NCBI GenBank assembly: GCA_963701435.1
Contig: CAVPAL010000017.1
Coordinates: 1 to 64,000 of the forward strand
Length of the DNA: 64,000 nt
Source: JAACFF01 sp963701435
GTDB lineage: Bacteria > Chloroflexota > Anaerolineae > Promineifilales > Promineifilaceae
Direction: 5' to 3'
The position numbers and the translations under genes were made by a program. This document shows positions 27,557 to 37,298 of the stretch, piece after piece (the stretch's first letter is position 1; the number at the start of each line of letters is the position of its first letter). The notes under the pieces are model-generated. The model saw nothing but the letters and a program-made list of their open reading frames with translations, had not been told where the DNA came from and did no database searches.

Positions 27557-30346
27557 TCAAACGTATTTATCGGCAAAATAATCTTGCAGCAGCCGGTGGC
27601 GGAAGAGATAGCCGCCGCCAACTTTTTGCAGCAAAACGCAGTTGGCGGCATAGTCCAGAAGGCCGGCATAGTTGAGCGGTGTATGTCGTTTGCGCCATAA
27701 TAACAAGCGCACGACGAGATGTTTGAAAACATCGTTGAAGCCGTGAACCGTTCCGGCCAATATGCCCAACATAATGCCGGTGTATAGACCGGAGATTGGG
27801 TTGACGGTCACGGCCGATAATATCATTGCAGGCGCAGCAATCACGACGGCCGCTTTTATCCCATTTTGCCTGGCAATGCGCATCCCTTCATTGGGACGGT
27901 TCCTGATTTCTGGCCTTTTGTCGCTCAAGCCCCCCAATAAAAAGAAGATAAGTCCCATAATAAGCAGGTTAATTTGCCACGCCACGGCCGTTGGATCACG
28001 CAGCCAGATGACGCCCGACCATACCAACGCGAAAACGCTGCCCAGCGCGCCAAAAATAACAGCTTTCCGCCATGACCATTGCAACGCGCCCCTTACTCTG
28101 ATTTCAGTACGAAAACTTTGCCCGTAAGTGAGGCCGCCAAAGGTCAATATCAGACCAAACGCGGCCATACCGCCCAGAAATAAGGCCAACACCAACTCAT
28201 CGGTTAAAGCAACGGGAATGGTTACGGCCGTCCAGACAACCGCACCCACCATCACCATTTGCAGCCAACCTATGCGCCGGTCAATGCGCGACTCATCGCC
28301 ACGCCGCCGCCGCCAAAGAAAAAACAGTCCGGTAGCCATTGTTGACAGCGTGCCTGCAAAAAAATTGAGGCAGAACAACGAGAACAGCGTGTTCCAGGGG
28401 TTTTTACGACGCCAAATAAGGCCGCCAACCGGGTTAAAAATTGTACTTCGATATGCGGCGGATTGATACCGATCAGCTGGATAAAACTCCACATGATAGC
28501 GTGCCCAGAACAGTGGGGATGACGGCGTGCGACAGAAAGAGATAGAGCCATTGGAAACGGACCGTTTTCCAGCCAGCTTGGCTGCAATTGTTCAATTAAA
28601 AAGATGGATTGATTGTGCCGCTGCATCTGCCGCGCCAGCCAGGTTAATTGTGTCGGACAGTTCAGCGCTGGCATAAGCGCCTCCTTCCTTTGTTTCCTGC
28701 CTGTGGACCATGTGGTGTACATATTGGTCAAACAGATCGGCTGTGGGTGAAGGCCGCCGAATCCTGGCGGGCGTCATGGTTACCATGCAAAGCGGACTGC
28801 ATCATGTTCAAATTCAGGGGGGATTGGGCCATTTCCAGCAGCGCCTCATCCTGGAAAATGGTTTCAACGAGGGAAGCAGGGGCATGTTGGTGGATTTGGG
28901 CGGTGGTTAACGGCCGTATCAACACGGCTCCATTTAATTGCAAGCGAGCGCCATAATGGCGTACGGCCGTTTCATATGCTTCTTGACGACAGCAGACGAC
29001 CACATCGGCCAGACCATGTGTTTGCCGGAACGCGTTAATGGCGGCGATACAGTCAACGATGTATTCAGCAGGCATTTCGTCCAGGCTGTCCAGTAAAAAT
29101 AACAACCTGTCTTCAGCCAGCCATTCGCGCCCCATGCGGCGCGGAATCTGGTATTTGGCGACCATTTCCTCCACCGCCCATTCGCCAATGCCCATCTGTC
29201 TTCCGCCCAGCCGCTCAAATTGAGAATAATAGGGACGGGTTGATTTTCATCTTCGCCGGCCATTGCCAGCAAATAATTGGCTAAGTCAATCAGAGTGATC
29301 GTTTTGCCCGCGCCGGGAGCGCCCAGAATGAGCAGGCAGCGGTCAGCGTTACGGAAGGCGTGATAGATGTTGGCGGCGCTCGGATTTTGCCCTGTGTCCA
29401 GCACATCAGCCCAAGGATGATCGATCGCATCGTTGACGAATTGCAGCTTGAGGTGGATGAAGGTTTCCTCTTCGCGCAAAGGGTTGAGCAGACCGTTGAC
29501 CCAAAAACGACGCACTTTTTCCATAAGAACGCTGCGGCTGCGTTGGTCGGGGGAAAGTTCGGTTAGCGGCGAGGATGCGGCAACGGCCGTTTCACGTATC
29601 TGACATAGGCGCCGGTATAGCGCAGCGGTTTCCGGCTGTGGCGGCACGCCTAATTCTTTTTCCAGGAGGTCGTTTAATGCTTGATACTGGTTATGGACGG
29701 CCGTCCAATCTCCCGATGCGGCATAGAGCTGCATAAGCTGGCAGTGAGCGGGTTCGTGCAAGGGGTCTAAATTGAGCCAGCGGTGGGCGTAGGTAACGGC
29801 CGTTTCCCAATTTTGTTGTTCTTGATGACAGGCGGTCAGTCGCTTCAGCGCCGTCGCCAGGTCGCGCCGCAGCGCTTCCCCCTGGATAAACGCCCATTCG
29901 TTAAATCCCTCGCTGTCACGCAAGGTGAAACCCTGCAAAAAATCGGCCTGGTATAAAGCGACGCCTTCTTCTACATCGCGGCGCGTGTCATCCGCCAATT
30001 TGTCTTCTGGCCCTAACGCCGGACCCAGCAGTCGGCGCATCGTCACGACGTCGGCTTCCCAATCGGCCTCAGGATTCATGCCGATTTGCCGCCGGTTGAT
30101 GATCAGAAAGCCGTCGCCTAACTCTTTTTTGATCAGCGAAAGTGTGTAACGCAGCGCTCCGCGCGCGCGTTTGTTGTCTGATTCTGGCCACAGCAGCGCC
30201 GCCAGCTCAGCCCGGTCGTGCAGCATCCCGGATGTGGCCAGGTATGCCAACAGGGCTTCGGCTTTAACGGAGGGGAAATAAAGGGAACGGCCGTTTAATG
30301 TTAAGCGGGGCGAACCCAATAATGAAATGGTTAATTTATCAGGCAT
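27557..30346 (-). CDS. BTAD-NACHT-transmembrane signalling ATPase, several indels
   Basis: From ATG 30346 comes a SARP-like N-terminus: winged-helix-like ISLLGSPRLTLNGRSLYFPS, ARGALRYTLSLIKKEL, then a BTAD helical-repeat region (HRWLNLDPLHEPAHCQLMQL). The NACHT NTPase follows with Walker A LLILGAPGAGKTITLIDLA and, after a shift, Walker B LLFLLDSLDEMPAEYI. Further shifts near 28,730 and 28,480 lead into six to eight membrane helices (WLQMVMVGAVVWTAVTIPVA, LFLGGMAAFGLILTFG) ending HRLLQDYFADKY. The total is ~930 residues. NACHT proteins act as ATP-driven signalling switches, and several bacterial ones are antiphage. It is divergent from the DUF2589 locus, 218 bp away. Confidence 0.75.
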
Positions 30347-30564
30347 GAAACCAAAAATCGGACAAATGGTATAAAAATTGGGCCCTCATTGTAACAAATG
30401 GGGCAATTTCAAGCCAAAAAGCGCTTGCTAACGATTTCATAACGCTTGATTTTGTAGGATTGCCGCAATGTTTTATTGGTGTGCCAGGCACAAAGTAAAT
30501 CACCCGGGTCATTAGAAGCTTGATACTTTATGCCTGACATAATTATTTAAGGAGTAACAAAAAA

Positions 30565-31224
30565 ATGGCAAATCCAGGACAAGAATTATCGAGTATTGAT
30601 TTCGAATCTATGATTGGTGGCCCTCTCATTGCAGTGGTGAATGCCCAGGCTCAATCGGCTATGACAACGGTGGATTTTATTAAGAGTGTTGGCTTTGAAC
30701 ATAATGATACTAATGATGGCAAAACCGGTTCTCCGAAATATGTCACTTTCAAATATCCGAAGGAGATATCACCTTATGTCCCAGCCGTACCGGCAATACC
30801 TGAATCGGGAACGCAAGGACAGCCGGGTTATCAACCGCCTGTTGCAGAGGTTCCAGCAAAACCGGCTGTTGTGGAAACACATGAATTAAATGTACCCCTT
30901 TTGACTATGCTGCCTATCCCCTATTTGCGTGTGGAGGAAGTGAAAATCGATTTTAACGCCAAGATAAATTCAATCACTTCACGCAGTTCAACAAACTCAT
31001 GGTCAACAGGCGGCAGTTTAGAAGCTGGTGCTCAAGGCAGCTACTCGGGCATTGGCGGAGGCGTTAAGATGAAGGTTAGCGCCAGTCGTAAGAAAACGAC
31101 CGCTTCTAATGTTGAAGTAAAGCGTACTTATAATTTGGGCGTCAATGTTCGTGCAGTTCAGGATGAGATACCGGCTGGCATGGAACGCATTTTAGGCATT
31201 CTTGAAGATGTCATCAGCTTCTAA
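30565..31224 (+). CDS. DUF2589 domain protein
   Basis: AAGGAG lies eight bases before the ATG. The 219 residues match DUF2589 (PF11655) throughout. The start is IDFESMIGGPLIAVVNAQAQ followed by TTVDFIKSVGF. A proline-rich insert comes next, then the core NVPLLTMLPIPYLRVEEVKI and DFNAKINSITS. After a Ser/Gly-rich loop the ending is YNLGVNVRAVQDEIPAGMER and ILGILEDVI. The family has no established function. It is the first gene of a seven-gene rightward run. No signal peptide is visible, so it is cytosolic or exported by another route. Confidence 0.8.
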   Translation: MANPGQELSSIDFESMIGGPLIAVVNAQAQSAMTTVDFIKSVGFEHNDTNDGKTGSPKYVTFKYPKEISPYVPAVPAIPESGTQGQPGYQPPVAEVPAKPAVVETHELNVPLLTMLPIPYLRVEEVKIDFNAKINSITSRSSTNSWSTGGSLEAGAQGSYSGIGGGVKMKVSASRKKTTASNVEVKRTYNLGVNVRAVQDEIPAGMERILGILEDVISF

Positions 31225-31262
31225 ACCAGCGGACAAAGCAACAGGTTAATGAAGTATGTAAA

Positions 31263-31292
31263 ACATGGGCAAGATGAGACTCTTGCCCATGT
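31263..31292 (+). promoter_or_regulatory. Perfect 12-bp stem-loop just upstream of the second locus gene
   Basis: ACATGGGCAAGA (31,263-31,274) pairs perfectly with TCTTGCCCATGT (31,281-31,292) around a six-base loop. The GGAGG ribosome site of the next gene starts at the foot of the stem. There is no U-run, so it is not a simple terminator. It could stabilise the upstream mRNA or limit translation of the downstream gene. Confidence 0.6.
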
Positions 31293-31304
31293 GGAGGATT
31301 AATT

Positions 31305-32000
31305 ATGCCCAATTTAGGTGACTATATCGGCCATTTGGTTTCGGAAATGACTATTGCTCGGATGCGGGCTGATTTTGAAGTTGCCCGTATCGCTGAAGTT
31401 TACGCTGGCCATCCATTATTAAAGCATATGCCTGTTCCACGATTCCGTTTGCCCACAGTGAAAATTGATGTTCCTGTTCTTGTTCAAGATATGGATGAAG
31501 TAAAAGATGAACAGGAAGTTTACAAAAAACCAAGCAATAAGAAATTACATCGTTTATTGGACAATCGATTAAATAAAGAAAACATTGGCATTACGCCAGA
31601 GCAACGTGATGAACTCAAGCTTTCAATTGAAGAGAGCGCTAAAAAATTGTGGCAAAGCCCTAGCAAACCCGTTCAAAGAAGTGCCATCGCCAAAGTAATT
31701 CAGCGTGATGTAGGTCAGAAATTACAACAAATGAGAGAAGAAGAGATTAAAAACAACACGGAAGAAGAAGCTCGTGTGTGGAGATTTGAGAATGGGTTGT
31801 ATCGGGACGTTCAGTTGCTCATGATAGAGCAAATGAATAAACCACCACGCTTGCGAGTCCTGGTTGGCAGCCAAGAATTGCGCAGTTTGGGTGCGGATCA
31901 GACTTTAACACATCTTCAATTGTCGATTTCAGAAGAAGCTTATGAATGGACAATTGTTGACGAGAATGGCGAGTCACAGCAACGATTTGTCATGGAGTAA
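31305..32000 (+). CDS. Probable DUF2589-partner protein, unknown function
   Basis: This 231-residue protein follows GGAGG. Its N-terminus (YIGHLVSEMTIARMRADFEV, ARIAEVYAGHPLLKHMPVPR, FRLPTVKIDVPVLVQDM) has the same flavour as DUF2589 proteins: amphipathic helix, then a proline-punctuated beta segment. A lysine/glutamate-rich helical middle follows (NIGITPEQRDELKLSIEESA, VIQRDVGQKLQQMREEEI) and a beta C-terminus. I do not recognise a named family. Its position directly after the DUF2589 gene suggests they form one complex. Confidence 0.65.
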   Translation: MPNLGDYIGHLVSEMTIARMRADFEVARIAEVYAGHPLLKHMPVPRFRLPTVKIDVPVLVQDMDEVKDEQEVYKKPSNKKLHRLLDNRLNKENIGITPEQRDELKLSIEESAKKLWQSPSKPVQRSAIAKVIQRDVGQKLQQMREEEIKNNTEEEARVWRFENGLYRDVQLLMIEQMNKPPRLRVLVGSQELRSLGADQTLTHLQLSISEEAYEWTIVDENGESQQRFVME

Positions 32001-32006
32001 GCTGTT

Positions 32007-32564
32007 ATGCTTCAAATTATGCAACTCGAAGAAATAAAAGGATTGTTTTTACATGTTCCAATGCTTATCGATGCTTTTGAGGCGCGGTCTCCCGGTTTTG
32101 CCCGCGAGGTTAAAGAATGGTTTCGTCAAATCGAGCATGTGTTGACACAAAACAAACTGCCGGTTGTGGCCGATGTAGCCACATTACGTGGCCTTTTAAT
32201 TGGAGCGGAAAGAGGTTTGATTCCTGATGGGATTCAGCTTCAAGGACAGATGACAACGCGAAAGGTGACAATGGCAGCGGCGCTTGATCTACTGCATAAG
32301 GCAGAAACGGCCGTTTCCCAAGCCATTCAGACTGATTTGGACCAATTGGACGAGGCTGAAAGATTGACCCAACAGATTGTGGTTGTTGCCCAAAACAAAG
32401 GATTAATTTCCATAAAACCTTCAGAAATTCATCGTACACAGCTGTTGAAAGAGACTTGGCAACACATTGCCTCAGACCCGGAATTGATGTCGGTGGCTAC
32501 ACATCTAACAGGTCTTGTGGGTGTATACGATGTATTAATTCTCCTGGATAGGGCGATGCCTTAA
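32007..32564 (+). CDS. Helical protein of unknown function in the DUF2589 locus
   Basis: The 185 residues are predicted almost wholly helical (IMQLEEIKGLFLHVPMLIDA, AREVKEWFRQIEHVLTQNK, KAETAVSQAIQTDLDQLDEA). There is no signal peptide or membrane segment. It begins six bases after the preceding stop, whose codon context supplies the GGAG site, so the two are translated together. No family is recognised; a structural or adaptor role is only a guess. Confidence 0.6.
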   Translation: MLQIMQLEEIKGLFLHVPMLIDAFEARSPGFAREVKEWFRQIEHVLTQNKLPVVADVATLRGLLIGAERGLIPDGIQLQGQMTTRKVTMAAALDLLHKAETAVSQAIQTDLDQLDEAERLTQQIVVVAQNKGLISIKPSEIHRTQLLKETWQHIASDPELMSVATHLTGLVGVYDVLILLDRAMP

Positions 32565-32757
32565 TTGGACTTATTGCGTGACCTTCAATCTTCCTACAAT
32601 CAAAGCCGCAACGGCCGTTAAAGATTTCACAACGTTTAACGTTTAATAATGTTGAGTTGCCACAACTTTATTGTTTTATACAAGCCAAAGATTGATTGGC
32701 TCCAGCTATTAGATCTTTTTGCACCGATCCTAGTACAACCCGACAAGGAGTAAATGT

Positions 32758-33051
32758 ATGTATGCAAGTGTCGTTACCACTAAAATGAGAGCGGGCATGT
32801 TGGAAGAAGCTATTAATATCTACAAAAGTTCCATCGTGCCGGCCATACAGATTCAACCCGGATTCAAAGGCGCCACCCTTCTGGTTAATGCCGATACAAA
32901 CATCGGCGTTTCGACAACAATTTGGGAAACAAAGGCCGAAATGTTAGCCGGCGAAGCCAGCGGCTATCTCCAAAGTGAGTTTGCCAAACTCGGTTCGTTT
33001 CTAAAAGCGCCCCCCGCAAATGCCCATTATGAAGTAAGCGTGCAGGTATAA
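32758..33051 (+). CDS. ABM-fold (antibiotic biosynthesis monooxygenase-like) small protein
   Basis: These 97 residues form the short ferredoxin-like ABM pattern: YASVVTTKMRAGMLEEAINI YKSS split by a helix, then AIQIQPGFKGATLLVNADTN and GVSTTIWETKAEMLAGEAS. AAGGAG lies seven bases before the ATG. Members bind haem, quinones or aromatic compounds, or act as small dimeric sensors. The role within this locus is unclear. A 193-bp gap separates it from the previous gene, so it may have its own promoter, and the next gene follows 10 bp later. Confidence 0.65.
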   Translation: MYASVVTTKMRAGMLEEAINIYKSSIVPAIQIQPGFKGATLLVNADTNIGVSTTIWETKAEMLAGEASGYLQSEFAKLGSFLKAPPANAHYEVSVQV

Positions 33052-33061
33052 AGGAATAAAC

Positions 33062-34138
33062 ATGACAATCGATCGCAGAAATACGCAGAAACAATTGAAC
33101 CTTATCCGCCAAAAACTTAATCGCCGCTGGCAGGATCGTTATCCGACCTATCAGCATCAAAAGGACCGCCCAATTGTCCGGCCTAAATTAGTTTGCCGCA
33201 TCAGTGACATGAAATATGAAAATGCTGAAGTTATTGTGCGTGCGCGCATCAGTAATACCGGCAGCGGCGCCAGTTACCATACCAAAGTTAATTTTCTTTA
33301 CGGAGTGCTGGCGCCTGTGATACTAGTTCCGATCGGATCTCCAGTCCCAGCGCCACCGCCGCCGCCTCCAGTTCACGAACAGTTGCAGCTGCGTCAAAGC
33401 CAAACTATTGCTGTTCACCCTGGGCAGGAACAAGAACTGGTTTTCAAAGTTCCGCAGCCCTTCGTGATCAACACATGGCAAACGGCCGTTCTTTGTTACG
33501 ATCCCGTCTCCGATCCGCTGCCAATGGCCACATGGCATCAACATCTGCTGCCCATGGATAATTTGCTGCAAGGCGCCTATAACCCACCCCAATCCGCCCC
33601 CATTCCACATTGGGAGGAATATGACTCGCCCACGGCAACCCAGCCGCGCACAACCAACCGCACCTGGCATGGGCGCTCTGCCAGCCCAGAACCGCACCCG
33701 ATTGGGTCTAGCATCTTTGGGATTCCTAATCCAACCTACTTTGCGCCTGGAAACGCTGCCCAGGTTTCTGAACTGCGGCAAACGGTTTCAGTTAGCCAGT
33801 TTTCCTCACTGATCGCGAACGGCGACGCCCTCTTCCGGCTGGCAGGCTGGGTGCGTTCTTATGACCAATCGCCAACCGATCGCTCACAAATCATTGTTGA
33901 ATGTCTGGCTAATAATAATGTGGCGCTGGCAGAACTGGACTTAGGTCAACACACCAACACGCAGGCATGGAGGCAGCTAGTGGGCGCAATAAGCGCGCCG
34001 GCTGGAACCACACGCATTCGTGTCCGTTTACGCAGTACTCGTTTTTCTGGAACCAACAACGATGGCTATTTTGATCACATAACCCTCACGCCGGCGCACC
34101 GTCAAATCGCTGCGGCTGACCGTTGGTCATTCGGCTAA
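33062..34138 (+). CDS. Two-domain beta-sandwich protein, unknown function
   Basis: The 358-residue protein begins with a basic helix (KQLNLIRQKLNRRWQDRYPT), then an immunoglobulin/CARDB-like domain (LVCRISDMKYENAEVIVRAR, ISNTGSGASYHTKVNF) interrupted by a proline run. After a flexible linker the C-terminal ~130 residues look like a galactose-binding jelly roll: GDALFRLAGWVRSYDQSPTD, NTQAWRQLVGAISAPAGTTR and NDGYFDHITL. That combination suits a carbohydrate- or surface-binding accessory protein. There is no signal peptide, as for its neighbours. RBS AGGAAT precedes it closely. Confidence 0.55.
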   Translation: MTIDRRNTQKQLNLIRQKLNRRWQDRYPTYQHQKDRPIVRPKLVCRISDMKYENAEVIVRARISNTGSGASYHTKVNFLYGVLAPVILVPIGSPVPAPPPPPPVHEQLQLRQSQTIAVHPGQEQELVFKVPQPFVINTWQTAVLCYDPVSDPLPMATWHQHLLPMDNLLQGAYNPPQSAPIPHWEEYDSPTATQPRTTNRTWHGRSASPEPHPIGSSIFGIPNPTYFAPGNAAQVSELRQTVSVSQFSSLIANGDALFRLAGWVRSYDQSPTDRSQIIVECLANNNVALAELDLGQHTNTQAWRQLVGAISAPAGTTRIRVRLRSTRFSGTNNDGYFDHITLTPAHRQIAAADRWSFG

Positions 34139-34183
34139 TAAATAACACATCTTGCCAATCACCTAATTACAAAGGAAATAATT

Positions 34184-37100
34184 ATGCCAAAATATGGAAT
34201 TCACTATATCGTTTTGAAGGAAAGCATCGAGAATCTTCAGCAGGAACCCGCCGGCTCACTTGCGCGCTTGCGTGGAGAGGCACTGGCCGCCAACCCGTTT
34301 TTTGCAAACCTGGGGGCAATTGGGCCGGATCTCTTCTTCTACGCGCTCGACTACAAAGTAATGCAGATAATCGAGCCGTTCCACACCGCTTACCGCGATT
34401 TGCAGAAATTGTACGACACGGTCACAGGACCAAAACAAGCATTGGAGCAATTACTTGAAGACGCCGCGCTGGACACACTCGATCAATTAGAGCAATTGCC
34501 CTTTGTGGGCACATACGTCGCCGATATTCGCACAATTGTCGAACAAATTATGGCGCTTGATCTGCTCATCGAAAAATCAATCGAAGAAGTCTTCAAGGCC
34601 GGCATCGTCCGTATTTTAGGGCTTGACGCTCATGACCCTAATTATGGCGAGCTGCCCCGATCGCTTTATCAGGAGCTTTTCCAGTCTGGCACACAAGCCG
34701 GGTTAGAGGAGCCTGACTGGTATTGGTTTGACATGCTTCATTACCGGCGGACAGGACGTTTTGCCGCCAATCTGCTGCGTAATGCAGGCAATAATTCCGC
34801 CTTGCAGGCGTATGCGTTGGGGTATATGTCGCACATCGCCACTGATACGGTCGGTCATCCATATGTCAACCTGATCTGCGGCGCGCCGTACCGGATCGCT
34901 GTACAGCGGCATGTAACCGCAGAAAATTACATGGATCAGTGGAAATGGAACCGTTACTTTGACGGTGAAAATATCCGCGCAAGACTTTATGACGCCTTTG
35001 GGTTTGAAGCCTATCCCACGCTGCCCGATCCGCTGGCCGAACTGCTCAGCCGTACCTTGATGCAGACGTACAGCGAAGTCAGCCATCCTTTGCGGCTCAA
35101 AGATACGTCGCTGCATCCTTCACAGACCGTTGGGATGAGCGAAGGTTTTCTTTCGGCTGAAGATATTAAACGAACCTATGAATTATTACGTTCTACTTTG
35201 CAGCTTCTTGGCAGAAATCCTGATTTGCGCCCGGTCGAGCCGTATGAAGGCGCTGATGAGGATTTAGCCGATCTCAATGCGTCTCTTGACATTTTCGATC
35301 CGCCGCCGGCCGTTGGCCCGCCGCCAATTCCCAACTGTGATTGGGAAAACATTTGGGGCGATACAGCAGGTGAATGTTTTACCGCCTTTGTCGAAGAACT
35401 CCAAACCTGGATGAATATGGTGCGTGAACTGGTGGACTGGGCGCGTGAAACGGGCCGCAAAGCGCTTAACTTGATTGTTGATACGCTTGACAATCCCCAG
35501 CCAGGAATGCCAACACGCTGGCTGCAGCTCATGCTTTACATGTGGCAGCAGCAGGCTTACACAGTTTACCGCGCGCTTAACAGTATTCTGGCGCAGGCAG
35601 GGCTTGTTTACCCTGAACCAGATGAAGTCGCGCTTGATATTCCGCTTGCGCGTTCATTGATTACCCCTTCGCTGTGTTGGCAAGGGAAGCGCGACCAGCG
35701 CTTTCCCAAAATGCGTCCTGCCGGCCAGAGCCATTTGACTTGCCCCCGCTGTGAGGGAGAGGGATGCGGTAACCTGGCGCAGTATGTCAAGGATTTTAAT
35801 GCTGATCTGTGCTGCGAATTACCGACGACAACCCCGGCTTTCTACCCACGCAATAACAGAACGACCCCGGATATTTTTATCCACGATGCGCCATTTGACG
35901 AGAATGCGGTAATCGCGTATGCAAATGCAAATTCACCACAGGCAACGCGCGCGCTGCATTCACAGCAGCTTCAAATTGGAAATGCGATTGATTTTACTAC
36001 CTGGATGATGAAGAATGCGCGCAATCCGGCAACGGCCGTTTCGCAGCGCGCAGTGTTCGCCGATTGGAACCTCGATGGGGATCGCGGGTATGCCTACAAA
36101 TGTTGGGATGGATTGCCGCCGCTGTGCCATGTTGAAGGCGTAGAATTGGGCTACAAATTCTATGGCAGCGAATTTGCGGCCTTTTATCCCCGTGTTTGGC
36201 CTGATGCAACCAACAGACTTCTGCCGGCTGGCGGCGGCGTGCGCTATATTTCCAATAAACGGCTTGAGGATTGCATTGAAACAAGCCTCAACTTATCAGA
36301 AGATGCCATTCCTGACGTTTTTACCCGTGTCAACAGCAACCTTACAATAGGGGATTGGCGCGCAATTGTTCCTAATCGGGTCCAGGTAACGGCCGTTAAT
36401 ATGTTGGAGAATATCCGCTTTGTTAACGGCGTACGTACCAACCATTATGTTGCTATCCAGGATATGCATCATTTGCGCCTGACGCTGCGCGCCGCTGCAG
36501 CGCAGGCGGCGCCAGGAACCGATATTGAAGCCGTCCTCGTTCACAACCGGACGGGGGGCGCGCTGGCAGATTTTGCGGAAGCGATTCCCGACAAGCTCCT
36601 CGCTTATCGCCTTTTTCTTCACTCGCAAAACCCGGTCGCTAACACATTTCCTGCGATATCCAATCCCACCACAATTAGCATTATCGCGCTCTTGCATCAA
36701 GCAATGGCCGACAATCGTCCCGTGATGCTGGTAGGGTACAGTCAGGGTACCATGATCACAGGCAATGCGGTCATGTGCTTCAATGAGATAAGTCCTGCAC
36801 ATGCCACATTCCTGTCCAATAACGTCAAACTACTGCACTTTGCAGCAGTTCTATTTCCAGGCGTCAGAGGGCATCTCAAGAATATCTTGGGGAATGACAA
36901 TTACCTGGCATATACCAACTCAAATGCCGGTGATCCGTTGACTTTTGTGCTTGCTCAGCCCGCCGACAGTATCTCGCCTGACGATGCAGCCTTCTTTCTT
37001 AACCCGCGCTTTTCACCTGAATATTGGTTGGAAGCGCGGAACCGTATCAAGACAGCAGGTTCTGGCTTCCTGGCCGGTCTGCAAACAATTACGACTAATT

Positions 37101-37222
37101 TAACATCATGCGAATTATTTGATCCCCACATGGCGCAAAATTATTACGAGATGTTACGCGATGATGTCACTAACAATGCCACCCGCGACGGTGTGAATGT
37201 ACGCGATTTTTTATTTTCATGA
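34184..37222 (+). CDS. Zinc-dependent phospholipase C domain fused to a GYSQG alpha/beta hydrolase
   Basis: The 1012-residue protein opens with a Zn-dependent PLC-type domain (PF00882-like): GAIGPDLFFYALDYKVMQII, WFDMLHYRRTGRFAANLLRN, ALGYMSHIATDTVGHPYVN and QRHVTAENYMDQWKW. The spaced His/Asp residues are candidate metal ligands. After a linker with a small Cys cluster (CPRCEGEGCG), the C-terminal ~450 residues are a second hydrolase. Its nucleophile elbow is VMLVGYSQGTMITG, with a likely acid in NAGDPLTFV and base in FDPHMAQNYYEML. The two lipid-type hydrolases in one chain, without a signal peptide, suggest a membrane-lipid-attacking effector. Activity is inferred from motifs only. Confidence 0.7.
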   Translation: MPKYGIHYIVLKESIENLQQEPAGSLARLRGEALAANPFFANLGAIGPDLFFYALDYKVMQIIEPFHTAYRDLQKLYDTVTGPKQALEQLLEDAALDTLDQLEQLPFVGTYVADIRTIVEQIMALDLLIEKSIEEVFKAGIVRILGLDAHDPNYGELPRSLYQELFQSGTQAGLEEPDWYWFDMLHYRRTGRFAANLLRNAGNNSALQAYALGYMSHIATDTVGHPYVNLICGAPYRIAVQRHVTAENYMDQWKWNRYFDGENIRARLYDAFGFEAYPTLPDPLAELLSRTLMQTYSEVSHPLRLKDTSLHPSQTVGMSEGFLSAEDIKRTYELLRSTLQLLGRNPDLRPVEPYEGADEDLADLNASLDIFDPPPAVGPPPIPNCDWENIWGDTAGECFTAFVEELQTWMNMVRELVDWARETGRKALNLIVDTLDNPQPGMPTRWLQLMLYMWQQQAYTVYRALNSILAQAGLVYPEPDEVALDIPLARSLITPSLCWQGKRDQRFPKMRPAGQSHLTCPRCEGEGCGNLAQYVKDFNADLCCELPTTTPAFYPRNNRTTPDIFIHDAPFDENAVIAYANANSPQATRALHSQQLQIGNAIDFTTWMMKNARNPATAVSQRAVFADWNLDGDRGYAYKCWDGLPPLCHVEGVELGYKFYGSEFAAFYPRVWPDATNRLLPAGGGVRYISNKRLEDCIETSLNLSEDAIPDVFTRVNSNLTIGDWRAIVPNRVQVTAVNMLENIRFVNGVRTNHYVAIQDMHHLRLTLRAAAAQAAPGTDIEAVLVHNRTGGALADFAEAIPDKLLAYRLFLHSQNPVANTFPAISNPTTISIIALLHQAMADNRPVMLVGYSQGTMITGNAVMCFNEISPAHATFLSNNVKLLHFAAVLFPGVRGHLKNILGNDNYLAYTNSNAGDPLTFVLAQPADSISPDDAAFFLNPRFSPEYWLEARNRIKTAGSGFLAGLQTITTNLTSCELFDPHMAQNYYEMLRDDVTNNATRDGVNVRDFLFS

Positions 37223-37230
37223 GATTAATT

Positions 37231-37270
37231 GACGGTTGCTGACCATCTGAAAGTGATGCCGGCAACCGTC
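37231..37270 (+). promoter_or_regulatory. Intergenic stem-loop before the last locus gene
   Basis: GACGGTTGC (37,231-37,239) pairs with GCAACCGTC (37,262-37,270) across 22 bases. No U-run follows, so it may tune read-through or mRNA stability rather than end transcription. Confidence 0.4.
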
Positions 37271-37298
37271 GAAAACCTATTATTTATTGGAGAATATT

